In this document: in pieces, positions 49,513 through 57,710 of the stretch
Layout of the letters: every line of letters starts with the position of its first letter
Position numbering within the stretch: position 1 is the stretch's first letter
Assembly (NCBI RefSeq): GCF_030531065.1
Contig: NZ_JAUNOQ010000008.1
Span: 1-64,000 of the forward strand
Direction of reading: 5' to 3'
DNA from: Phascolarctobacterium sp.
GTDB lineage: Bacteria > Bacillota > Negativicutes > Acidaminococcales > Acidaminococcaceae
Length of the DNA: 64,000 nucleotides
Position numbers and translations under genes: made by a program
The notes under the pieces: generated by a model
Seen by the model: only the letters and a program-made list of their open reading frames with translations
Database searches by the model: none
What the model was told of the DNA's origin: nothing

Positions 49513-51588
49513 TCAAGAACGAGGCCAGATAACATCGCTAATATATTTGCCAAGGTTTTCATCATATGTACCAGCACCCACAATGACGAATGATACATTG
49601 CGCCAACCTTGACCCAACTCAAAATTATAATATTGCAACGCCAATATACCATTACCTAACAAAAGATAATCTTTGCTGACCTTTTCAACATCTTTATCAA
49701 ATTGGAACTGAGACCCACCATTATCTACTAAAAACGCTTCGCCTAATTGTATATCCGTATTCAATCGCTCAACGGTGATATTAATGAAATTAGACAGAGG
49801 AACTAGATTGCCGGTCCGTTTATCGTACACCAAAGCATGGTGTTCATCAATTCCCTCAAACCACCTAACCAAGCGTATCGATAAATACTTATCATCTTCA
49901 TAAGTAACTTTATACCACATTCCCGCTCCCCTTCCAGAAGCATCCTTAGCCGGATCATAGTCGGGAAACTCTTTCAGGTGGTCTAAGAATCTTTTTACCC
50001 TAGCATAAATATCATCGTTGATTTTGTCTTGCGCGTTAACATTGCTTAAATTAACAATTGGATATTTAATAGAAAAGCCTTTCCATTGATATTCACCTGT
50101 TTTAATATCAGCTTTATTATTAATATTTTTATTCTCTGTAGAGTAAATATGCTTTGCTTTACCATACTCATCTCTTCTGGAAGTATTTGCCGCTCCTTGC
50201 TCGCTAGCGCTTTCTCTAATTTTTTCAATATCCTTGCTGCCTCTAGCTCGAATCGCTAAGCAAATTCTACGTTTCGAATTCTTCAATTCTTTGAGTTTTT
50301 GAGGTAAGTTAGCTTGTTCTGCTCTTAATTGATTATTTTCCCTATCAATCTCGTAATAGCGATCTATTTTTTCCGTATACGTTTTAGTAATATTTGATTG
50401 ATACTCTAACGCCGCATTTATTCCCTTCTGCAGATAAATTTGCCGCATTTGGTTTCTATAATAATCGTCGCTAGTCCTAAAGAAATTTTCAATTTGTATC
50501 TTTTCATTAAGATTATCATCAATAATTCTATCAATCTCGCCATCCCTGTTTCCGAGCTTTTCTACCTCTTTCGCTTTATCAAAATATAAATTAACCAAGG
50601 CTTTATAAGGCGAAGTATCATCTTTTGTAGAGTACTCAAACAATTTCCTTACATATTCAAGCCGTGTTTTTGCATCTTCCTCATCAGGAATCTCGTTAGT
50701 TACTTTAATTTCGCGTACCGTATTAGCGGCAATAGCGTTTTTTACTTCAAGTTCATAATCCAAATCTTTAAAAGTTTCTTGCAAGTTATAATATGCATCA
50801 CATTCACCGTTATATGTTTTCTGCTCGCCTGCATAATCAATGTACGCCGCCAATTTTTTATTTACATAGAGCGAATCTTTCTTAATAGCTTCGAGCATAT
50901 CGTCTTTGCGTATCTGCTTTATCTCTTCCAACAACGCCATATCTTTTTTGTCATCGTTTGCAAAACCACCCTTAGCATACTTATAATCGCTTATAATTCT
51001 ATTTAAAACAATATCGCTTTCACAAGTATTTACTTCTACAAGAGCTTTTATAGCCGACATGCGGACATCATCATACAGCCAAGTATCTTTTAACTCCCGC
51101 ACCACTTTATTAAGACCCTGCAAATCTCCAGCGGCTTTCATTTCCTGAACTTTTTCTACAGTGGGGCGCATCAAAAACATTGTTAAAGCGAATATACAAA
51201 CTGCCACGCCGCCTAAAGCACCCCAAAATTTATACGCCGTTCCATTAGCGCATTTTATATGCAACTTAGTAGTCAAAAAAGCATTAGTTTTTTGTTCCGC
51301 TATGCGCAGATATCGTTTTACAGATTCAATCAATTTGCTTCTCAAAGCTATAAAATTTTCTTTGGTGAATGTACTTTTCAAAGGAAATAGGAAAAGCGAC
51401 GGCAAAACAAGCTCAGGCATCTTTACTGCGCTAATTTTATTTTTTATGCCGTCTATCAATTCTTTAAATTCTTTAGTGGCTATTTGAAGCTTATTAGAGT
51501 TTACTAATTTATGAACTGCGTCCTTTGCTTGTTGAAATAATTCCTTAGCCTCTTTTTGAGCCTCTTCAAAACGTTGCCTAAAATCCAT
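49513..51588 (-). CDS. Single-span protein with C-terminal DUF3298-like domain
   Basis: A 691-residue protein. The N-terminal ~120 residues are helical and charged, and one membrane helix lies at about 124-145 (FWGALGGVAVCIFALTMFLM). A long helical, partly coiled-coil stalk follows. The last ~160 residues (YQWKGFSIKYPIV..., DEHHALVYDKRTGNLVPLSNF) resemble the DUF3298/PdaC-RsiV-like domain. Orientation suggests a cytoplasmic N-terminus and an extracytoplasmic C-terminus. ATG 51588 is preferred; the TTG at 51600 overlaps GGGAG. First gene of the operon. Confidence 0.75.
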   Translation of the reverse strand: MDFRQRFEEAQKEAKELFQQAKDAVHKLVNSNKLQIATKEFKELIDGIKNKISAVKMPELVLPSLFLFPLKSTFTKENFIALRSKLIESVKRYLRIAEQKTNAFLTTKLHIKCANGTAYKFWGALGGVAVCIFALTMFLMRPTVEKVQEMKAAGDLQGLNKVVRELKDTWLYDDVRMSAIKALVEVNTCESDIVLNRIISDYKYAKGGFANDDKKDMALLEEIKQIRKDDMLEAIKKDSLYVNKKLAAYIDYAGEQKTYNGECDAYYNLQETFKDLDYELEVKNAIAANTVREIKVTNEIPDEEDAKTRLEYVRKLFEYSTKDDTSPYKALVNLYFDKAKEVEKLGNRDGEIDRIIDDNLNEKIQIENFFRTSDDYYRNQMRQIYLQKGINAALEYQSNITKTYTEKIDRYYEIDRENNQLRAEQANLPQKLKELKNSKRRICLAIRARGSKDIEKIRESASEQGAANTSRRDEYGKAKHIYSTENKNINNKADIKTGEYQWKGFSIKYPIVNLSNVNAQDKINDDIYARVKRFLDHLKEFPDYDPAKDASGRGAGMWYKVTYEDDKYLSIRLVRWFEGIDEHHALVYDKRTGNLVPLSNFINITVERLNTDIQLGEAFLVDNGGSQFQFDKDVEKVSKDYLLLGNGILALQYYNFELGQGWRNVSFVIVGAGTYDENLGKYISDVIWPRS

Positions 51589-51624
51589 TATACTGGTCAA
51601 CTCCCTACATCATCGCTCACGATA

Positions 51625-51843
51625 TCAATCCCTATACAAATCCTCAAGCGTCACTCCCAAAGCGACCGCCAGTCTTAAATATATCGTCAACGGCACGCCT
51701 TGCACCGAAGCCCCTCGTTCTATCCGCGATATATAGCTGGCGCTCATCTCCGCTTTTTCCGCCAGTTCTACTTGCGTCATGCCACGGATTTTTCTATAAT
51801 ACGCTATTTTACTGCCTATCCGCTTCATATCCATAGCAAACAA
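51625..51843 (-). CDS. XRE-family HTH regulator
   Basis: A 72-residue Cro/cI-type protein: the HTH TQVELAEKAEMSASYISRIERG occupies about residues 23-44, with nothing else beyond the DNA-binding domain. The frame begins with TTG at 51843 (GGGGTGA 6 nt upstream). ATG 51834 is an alternative. It lies just upstream of the five-gene operon on the same strand (36 bp) and so is its likely regulator or first gene. Confidence 0.88.
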   Translation of the reverse strand: MFAMDMKRIGSKIAYYRKIRGMTQVELAEKAEMSASYISRIERGASVQGVPLTIYLRLAVALGVTLEDLYRD

Positions 51844-51934
51844 TTTGCTTCACCCCGAACCGTTTCATAATTTATCCATATTTATTTTACTCTTTTCCAG
51901 AACGAGTCGCTGATACCTATAAAGCGATTTTTCA

Positions 51935-51951
51935 TACTAATAGTATTAGTA
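51935..51951. promoter_or_regulatory. Perfect 17-bp palindrome upstream of XRE gene
   Basis: TACTAATA-G-TATTAGTA, about 90 bp upstream of the minus-strand XRE gene. It is a plausible operator for that regulator. Confidence 0.55.
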
Positions 51952-52219
51952 ATGTTACTCAACGAATAGGTCGGCAAAATATTTTCACTGCAAACTAAGT
52001 ATAGCGTAAACTTATTTTATTGCATTTTTGCAAGCAAAAAGCGACACTCCTCCCTATAAAATTAGGAGTCGAATGCAATTTTAATTGAAAGAGCTGAAAG
52101 CGTCACGCTATCATTAGTATTTCGCCTTACATTCCGAGCGTCAACGCATTGCGAAGCCACATTCTCTTTCGTTTTTGCAAGAAAATAATATCACGTTCCG
52201 TCACCGCTGTCAATACATT

Positions 52220-52261
52220 TTTGCAAGGCATCTTGCAAATCAGTAAAATTGGCTATATACT
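52220..52261 (+). promoter_or_regulatory. Promoter with overlapping operator, XRE gene 2
   Basis: TTGCAA (52233-52238), a 17-bp spacer and TATACT (52256-52261). A perfect dyad TTTGCAAG-GCAT-CTTGCAAA (52220-52239) covers the -35. Further TTTGCAAG half-sites occur at about 52174-52181 and 52026-52033. The rest of the 445-bp gap between the two XRE genes shows no gene. Confidence 0.7.
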
Positions 52262-52288
52262 ATAAAAGCAGACGGAAAGGAAATCGCT

Positions 52289-52630
52289 ATGGAAGTTAAA
52301 GATATTATCAAAGAAAAGCGCTTGGAGCGCGGTTATACCATGAAGGAACTGGCCGATATCGTAGGCGTCAGCGAAGCAACGGTATCTCGCTGGGAAGCCG
52401 GCCTGCTCCCGACGTTAAAAAGCACAAAAATCAACGCGCTATCCTGCGCTCTCGGCATCGCTCCCATGTCGTTAATCGCGTCGCTGACTAATTACAGCGC
52501 AGCGCCTGCTCTTTCTGCCAAAGAGGAAGAACTCATAAAAAAATACCGGCAGCTAAACGCAGACGGCAAAAACTTGGTTGATGAAACAGTGGAGTTTCAA
52601 TTATACAAACTAAGGCAAAATAAGAAATAA
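52289..52630 (+). CDS. XRE-family HTH regulator (cI-like)
   Basis: A 113-residue repressor-type protein. The HTH (YTMKELADIVGVSEATVSRWEAG, split over residues 16-38) is followed by a helical C-terminal part (AKEEELIKKYRQLNADGKNLVDE) typical of short phage-like repressors. There is no peptidase domain. GGAAAGGAAA precedes the ATG. It probably represses itself through the TTTGCAAG dyad. Divergent to the other XRE gene. Confidence 0.88.
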   Translation: MEVKDIIKEKRLERGYTMKELADIVGVSEATVSRWEAGLLPTLKSTKINALSCALGIAPMSLIASLTNYSAAPALSAKEEELIKKYRQLNADGKNLVDETVEFQLYKLRQNKK

Positions 52631-52697
52631 TATATTCGTCCCCATATTTGCAAAAACGGCCTCATCCGCACTTTTAGCAGATGAAGCCGTTTTTATT

Positions 52698-53867
52698 TTA
52701 CGCTTCAAAACGTCCTTTAAGAATTATCTCTTTATGCAAAATTGCTAATTGCCCTTTAGCAAAAAGGCTGTCAATATCCAAGCTATCGTCCAAAATCAGC
52801 AGGTCGGCGTCCGCGCCTACTGCTACGCAACCCTTGACGCCGGCCTTGCCCAGCAGCTCGGCAGGAGTAGAGGTCAGCAGCTTGATGGCCTGCTCCAGCG
52901 GCAGCCCGCGGCGCACCAAGCTCTTAATCGTCAGGTGCAAATACTTAGGCGAACAGTAGGTCAGGCCAATACATTCGCCCTGCTCGTTAAACTTGGGCTG
53001 GGAGCCGAAAGCGTCGCTGCTCATAGTCAGATGGTCGGTACTCATGCCCTCCCAGCTGAGAATTTCCATTATTTGCTCAGCGCCGGTTTCCATATTCTCG
53101 TCCGTACTGCCTGCTGTCATATCAAAATAACCGCCACGGCGCACTAATTTCGCGCCTTCCTCCATCAGTTCCGGCGTGCGCAGCATATGCGTCGGCAAGA
53201 AGTTCTTCGCCGGGATATCGGAATGATCCAGCGCGTAAAACAGCGGATCCAGCTTGCCTTTGCCAGAACCCATATGCATAGTAACTAAGCCCGCTGTGTT
53301 GGACAGCATGCCACCGCGTCTGGTAGCGCTGCCTACTTCTATCAGCTCCGGCCCTTGAGGATTAGAGCTGCGGTGGTCGGAAACGGCAATCTTGGTGCCG
53401 ATAATCGGCGGAATCATCATAATATCCTTTTCCACAGAACCGGTAATCGTCACCGACGGCAAACCGTAAGAGCCTGTCAGGCAGTACGCCGTAATGCCTT
53501 CTTCCGTTAGTGCCCGCGCCTTAGCCACCAGATTTTCCATACTGCGGGTAACGCCGTCGGTTCCCAAGAGCCCCAGCACGGTGGTAATGCCGCAGCTGGT
53601 AATCTGGCTCAGCATAGCCTCCGGTACGCGGGAAGCCGGCCCCTGCTCGCCGCCGCCGCCGGTAATGTGCATGTGCATATCGATATAACCGGGCAGCAGC
53701 TTATTGCCGCTTAAGTCAAAAACTTCAACCTCCGGCAAGCCGTCGTACCCTTCTATTTTATCCTCAATACGCGCTATTTTACCGGCGATAACTAAAACGT
53801 CTTTTTTACCCAAAGGCGCAGGCGCGTAAACCTCTGCGTTCTTTATCAGCTTAATCAATGCATTCAC
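52698..53867 (-). CDS. iadA: Beta-aspartyl dipeptidase, copy 1
   Basis: A 389-residue M38 amidohydrolase cleaving isoaspartyl dipeptides. Metal ligands HMH in GYIDMHMHITGGGGE (about residue 64-66), SDHRSS, the TMHMGSG and LPTHMLR histidines and the final aspartate in MSSDAFGS are in place. The GTG start overlaps the TAG of the paralogue upstream. It is the last gene of an nhaC-iadA-iadA operon. About half identical to its neighbour, by inspection. Confidence 0.9.
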   Translation of the reverse strand: MNALIKLIKNAEVYAPAPLGKKDVLVIAGKIARIEDKIEGYDGLPEVEVFDLSGNKLLPGYIDMHMHITGGGGEQGPASRVPEAMLSQITSCGITTVLGLLGTDGVTRSMENLVAKARALTEEGITAYCLTGSYGLPSVTITGSVEKDIMMIPPIIGTKIAVSDHRSSNPQGPELIEVGSATRRGGMLSNTAGLVTMHMGSGKGKLDPLFYALDHSDIPAKNFLPTHMLRTPELMEEGAKLVRRGGYFDMTAGSTDENMETGAEQIMEILSWEGMSTDHLTMSSDAFGSQPKFNEQGECIGLTYCSPKYLHLTIKSLVRRGLPLEQAIKLLTSTPAELLGKAGVKGCVAVGADADLLILDDSLDIDSLFAKGQLAILHKEIILKGRFEA

Positions 53868-55036
53868 TACCTTTCAAAAGTCCCCTTAACCAAAGCTGTC
53901 CCTGCCTCAACCAATAAATTTCCTTTAGCGATAACCGTATCAACGCCGTAATCGCCGTCATAAATAATGATATCGGCATCGCTGCCAACACGCACAGCGC
54001 CTTTTTGCGGATACAAGCCGTTAGCCTTGGCAGGATTAGTGCACACTACCTGCAATACTACTGGCAAAGGCACGCCTGCCAGCACAGCGTCGCGAACCTC
54101 TTCCTGGAAGGAAGCAGGCGAAACGGCCAGCTGCTTCTGCATTCCATCCGGCAAAGTTATACTCATACATCCGTTAGCGTCCGAACTCATGGTAACTCTA
54201 TCCATGGGCACGCCTTCTTCGTACAATATTTTTATCGCTTCGCTCGGCTTAACGCATACGGGAAAGCCGTCCTGCTCGCGAATACCCGAAGTTATATCGA
54301 CGTAGCCGCCGAGACGAGCAAATTCTTTAGCCTGCTCAAAAAGTTTTGCAGAACGGTTGATATGCGTGGGAATAAAATGTTTGGCAGGTATTTCCGTTTC
54401 ACGCGCTATGTCCATCAACACGGAAATACCGCGTTCCCCTACGCCCATATGGAACTGCACAACGCCCGCTTTACCAGAAAGCATACCGCCCAGTCTGGCC
54501 TGTGTCAATAGCTTTTCCAGCTCCGCTCTCGTCGGCTGCGAGCTACGGTGGTCGGAAAGCGCAACCTCGCCAATACCCAGGCACTCGTTAATCAGAATAA
54601 TATCCCGCCGCGCATCGTCGGTAATAGTATGCAAAGGCAATTCATAAGAACCTGTCAGCATATAAGCGGTGATACCCTCATGGGTCAACGCCCGCGCCTT
54701 AGCTAAAAGGCTTTCGCTATGGCGCGTCGTCCCGTCAGTTCCTAAAACGCCAATCACAGTAGTAATGCCCACCCGCGTCAGCTCGCTTAAAAATATTTCC
54801 GGCGTTCTGCTGTACGGCCCCGATTCACCGCCGCCGCCAATAATATGCACATGCTGGTCAACATAACCGGGAACGACCTTGCGCCCTCCGACATCTAAAA
54901 CCTTACAAGCCAATTCTGCTGGTGCTTGAATCTGCGGAGCTATTTTTACTATTTTATCATTTACGATTAAAACGTCAACTAGGCCTAACGGCTCAGGAGC
55001 ATAAACGTCTGCGTTTTTCAGCAGCAAACAACTCAT
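53867..55036 (-). CDS. iadA: Beta-aspartyl dipeptidase, copy 2
   Basis: Also 389 residues with the same M38 signature: PGYVDQHVHIIGGGGE, LSDHRSS, QFHMGVGE, FIPTHINRS and MSSDANG. Position 2 of the first metal pair (QHVH rather than MHMH) still keeps both histidines. Its ATG overlaps the stop of the antiporter gene (ATGA). Having two paralogues in one operon suggests divergence in dipeptide preference. Confidence 0.9.
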   Translation of the reverse strand: MSCLLLKNADVYAPEPLGLVDVLIVNDKIVKIAPQIQAPAELACKVLDVGGRKVVPGYVDQHVHIIGGGGESGPYSRTPEIFLSELTRVGITTVIGVLGTDGTTRHSESLLAKARALTHEGITAYMLTGSYELPLHTITDDARRDIILINECLGIGEVALSDHRSSQPTRAELEKLLTQARLGGMLSGKAGVVQFHMGVGERGISVLMDIARETEIPAKHFIPTHINRSAKLFEQAKEFARLGGYVDITSGIREQDGFPVCVKPSEAIKILYEEGVPMDRVTMSSDANGCMSITLPDGMQKQLAVSPASFQEEVRDAVLAGVPLPVVLQVVCTNPAKANGLYPQKGAVRVGSDADIIIYDGDYGVDTVIAKGNLLVEAGTALVKGTFER

Positions 55037-56472
55037 TTCTTCTCATCCTCTAACTTAGCGATACCAATACCGGTGAAGCCGTAGAAAATAGCGATAATAA
55101 AGCCTGTGTAGCACAAAATAGCCCACGGAGCGTAATCCAGAGTTTCTACGCCGGTGCAAGCCGTCATATAAGCGCCTGCGGCAGACCACGGTACCAAGGG
55201 TACGAACACCGTACCCGAATCTTCCAGAGTACGGGACAGGTTCTTGGCGGCCAACCCTCTGGCTTTATAAGCGTCGCGGAACATTTCGCCCGGAATCAGG
55301 ATGGACAGATAAGAATTACCAGTACACAACCCCATGGTAATGCAGGAAGCGACGGTGGAAGCAATCAAAGCGCCGGTGGACTTAGCGAAGCCCAAAATCT
55401 TTTGCAGCACTACCTCTAGGCAGCCTGCCTTGCTCATGATACCGGCGAAGCAGAAGGCGCAGAATACGAGCAGCGTCGTACCCATGATTTCCACCATGCC
55501 GCCGCGGTTCAACAATTTCAGGACAGCGGGAGCAGCCGCAGCAGGGTCGAAGCCGGGACGCACGATCATCGCTACGTTAAAGCCTTTAACAGTCGCAGCC
55601 AAAACGCTCTTTAAGGTTACGCTTTGGAAAATCAACGCTTCGATACCCGCTAAAACAGTGGAAGCCATCATAACAGGCAGCGTCGGCTTTTGCATAATAG
55701 AACCGGCTAAAACCAAAACTACGGGCAACAACAGTAATAAATTAAAATCGTACATAGAATCTAACTGTGCGAGCAGCGTAGTCACCGCTTCCGAAGACAC
55801 GTCGGTGCTGCCGCTGTTGCGCAAACCTACGATGGCGTAAACTACTAAAGAAATAATCGTCGCCGGGATAGTAGTCCAGAACATATGCGCAATATGTTCG
55901 TACAGCTTGGAGCCTGCGGCTACAGGAGCCAAGTTAGTCGTATCGGACAGCGGCGAAATCTTGTCGCCGAAATAAGAACCGGCAATAACCGCACCGGCAG
56001 TGGCGGCCAGATTTACGCCCAGCGTGCTGGCAATACCCATCAGCGCCACGCCCATCGTAGCAACGGAGCCCCAGGACGTGCCGGTTACAACGGATACGAC
56101 GGCAGTAATCAGAAACGCCGTTACCAGCATGAAGGACGGATTGACGATCTGCACACCGTAATAAATCATCATCGGAATGGTGCCTGCCGCCATCCAGGTG
56201 CCTACCAAAGCGCCCACACAAGTCAAAATCAAAATTGCCGGCATGCCTTTGGCGATCTTCTGGCAAATCTCATCCATCATTTCATCCCACGTTACGCCCA
56301 CGCGGAAAGCGATAATACCCGCTACTGCGGCCACCATCAGCAATAACGGCTCGGTGTTATAGCCTAAATAGCCTTTGCCGATTGTCAAGATAACCATCAT
56401 CGCAATAATGGGAATGATGGATTCCGTAAAGGTCGGCATCCGTTTAGTTTTCTTCGTTTCATCTTTAGACAT
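55033..56472 (-). CDS. NhaC-family Na+/H+ antiporter-like transporter
   Basis: A 479-residue membrane protein with about 11-12 helices. It has the NhaC features TGTSWGSVATMGVALMGIA and SYFGDKISPLSDTTNLA in the first half and GNSYLSILIPGEMF near the C-terminus. NhaC-type proteins exchange Na+ for H+, but relatives beside peptidase genes may carry organic acids or peptides. Here it may import isoaspartyl peptides for the IadA enzymes or export a product (inference). CGAGGGG precedes the ATG. Confidence 0.88.
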   Translation of the reverse strand: MSKDETKKTKRMPTFTESIIPIIAMMVILTIGKGYLGYNTEPLLLMVAAVAGIIAFRVGVTWDEMMDEICQKIAKGMPAILILTCVGALVGTWMAAGTIPMMIYYGVQIVNPSFMLVTAFLITAVVSVVTGTSWGSVATMGVALMGIASTLGVNLAATAGAVIAGSYFGDKISPLSDTTNLAPVAAGSKLYEHIAHMFWTTIPATIISLVVYAIVGLRNSGSTDVSSEAVTTLLAQLDSMYDFNLLLLLPVVLVLAGSIMQKPTLPVMMASTVLAGIEALIFQSVTLKSVLAATVKGFNVAMIVRPGFDPAAAAPAVLKLLNRGGMVEIMGTTLLVFCAFCFAGIMSKAGCLEVVLQKILGFAKSTGALIASTVASCITMGLCTGNSYLSILIPGEMFRDAYKARGLAAKNLSRTLEDSGTVFVPLVPWSAAGAYMTACTGVETLDYAPWAILCYTGFIIAIFYGFTGIGIAKLEDEKK

Positions 56473-56511
56473 GATACCCCTCGATTCTGCTGCGTCAAAC
56501 CCAGCCTTAAA

Positions 56512-56548
56512 TTTTTAGATAGCGCCAATGACCTCGTCTATCTAAAAA
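56512..56548 (-). promoter_or_regulatory. Hairpin in the nhaC leader
   Basis: TTTTTAGATAG (56512-56522) and CTATCTAAAAA (56538-56548) form an 11-bp perfect stem with a 15-nt loop. It lies 40 bp before nhaC. It resembles a terminator with a short T-run and might attenuate the operon. Confidence 0.5.
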
Positions 56549-56568
56549 TATTTTATCATCAAGCCTGC

Positions 56569-56658
56569 TTGTATACAATAAATCAGCATAACGGCGCTTA
56601 TTGAAAAAATTCTTGTATACATAAAGCTATAACACGCTATGCTGCATTTTGTATACAG
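56569..56658. promoter_or_regulatory. Three TTGTATACA operator-like palindromes
   Basis: TTGTATACA occurs at 56569-56577, 56613-56621 and 56649-56657, each centred on TGTATACA. They lie in the 351-bp gap before the nhaC-iadA operon, between a TATAAT-like sequence (minus strand, 56661-56666) and the hairpin. They look like binding sites for a dimeric repressor, with spacing of 44 and 36 bp. Confidence 0.55.
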
Positions 56659-56726
56659 GGATTATAGTAAAATTTTACTACTTATTTCCACATTTACGTC
56701 AATTTTATACTAAAAATAAAGACTTA

Positions 56727-56752
56727 CCAGCGCGAGTAAGCCGGTAAGCCAC
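56727..56752 (-). terminator. Terminator of the molybdenum/LysR transcript
   Basis: CTTACC and GGTAAG arms with an inner extension, followed on the minus strand by TCTTTATTTTTAG. It is positioned about 70 bp after the LysR stop. Confidence 0.6.
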
Positions 56753-56823
56753 ATAAGAATCGAATAAGCTTTATTTTGTCAACAAGCGATAACGATAATT
56801 TTTTATTATAGTACGATAAGCAT

Positions 56824-57705
56824 CTAATCGCGTATTTTCTCCTGCGACTCTTTCAATAGCGTCAGAAAATGTTTGCAAGGTAAAGTAAAATCCAACTCGT
56901 AATCGTACAATACAGAAATCGGCATATTACCGGAATAGCAATCGGGAAATTCCACCAGGCTTCCGTTAGCTAATTCTTTTTCCACCTTAACGCGCGGCGT
57001 AAGCGCAATGCCCAAATTTTGCTGCACCGCCATTAAAACCGACTCTGAATCGCTAAATGTAAGAAAATGCTTTAAACGCGAAAAGTCTATCTTAGATTGC
57101 AAATGCTTATAATAAACCTCGCTTGCCGGATAACCGACAAAAGGATAATTATAGATATCGTTATCGCATCCCCTGCTTTCGTACAGCTCGCGCGCAGCCA
57201 CCCACACCATGGGCTGGTTCCACAGCTGCACGCGCCTTGTGTACAACGGCTGCACGTCTATGTGTACGAAAGCGAAATCATACAGCTTTTTGCAAAATGC
57301 GTCGTCGAGGGTCGATTCCACGGTCATGCAGCGATTAACTTCTATCTCCAGCTCTGGGAACTTCTGCTTCAAGCGCAGCAGCACCGGCAGCAAATAAAAA
57401 TTTATGCCCTGCGTCGACACGCCTATTTTCAAGCTATAATTCTTCTTTTGGAACTGGCGCATATTATCGCGGCTCTTTTGGTAATCTTCCAATATTTGCT
57501 GAGCCATGGGCACGAAGCTCTTACCGGCTTGCGTCAGGTAAACATTTTTGCCGTCGCGCGCAAACAGCGTTACGCCGTATTCCTCCTCCAGCGCCGTGAT
57601 ATGATTGCTGATAGTCGGCTGCGTAAAGTTTAAAAAGCGCGCCGCCTGGGTAAAGCTGCGGCACTGCACCACGGTCAAAAAGGATTGATAGACTTGTATA
57701 TTCAT
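56824..57705 (-). CDS. LysR-family transcriptional regulator
   Basis: A 293-residue regulator with the N-terminal winged HTH (SFTQAARFLNFTQPTISNHITALEEE split over about 14-40) and an effector-binding domain. ATG 57705 is chosen (GGTGA upstream); an in-frame GTG at 57717 overlaps the moeA-like stop. It follows the moeA-like gene by 5 bp, so it is probably the last gene of the molybdenum operon. It lies just upstream of nhaC-iadA on the same strand. It could regulate either. Confidence 0.88.
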   Translation of the reverse strand: MNIQVYQSFLTVVQCRSFTQAARFLNFTQPTISNHITALEEEYGVTLFARDGKNVYLTQAGKSFVPMAQQILEDYQKSRDNMRQFQKKNYSLKIGVSTQGINFYLLPVLLRLKQKFPELEIEVNRCMTVESTLDDAFCKKLYDFAFVHIDVQPLYTRRVQLWNQPMVWVAARELYESRGCDNDIYNYPFVGYPASEVYYKHLQSKIDFSRLKHFLTFSDSESVLMAVQQNLGIALTPRVKVEKELANGSLVEFPDCYSGNMPISVLYDYELDFTLPCKHFLTLLKESQEKIRD

Positions 57706-57710
57706 TATTT

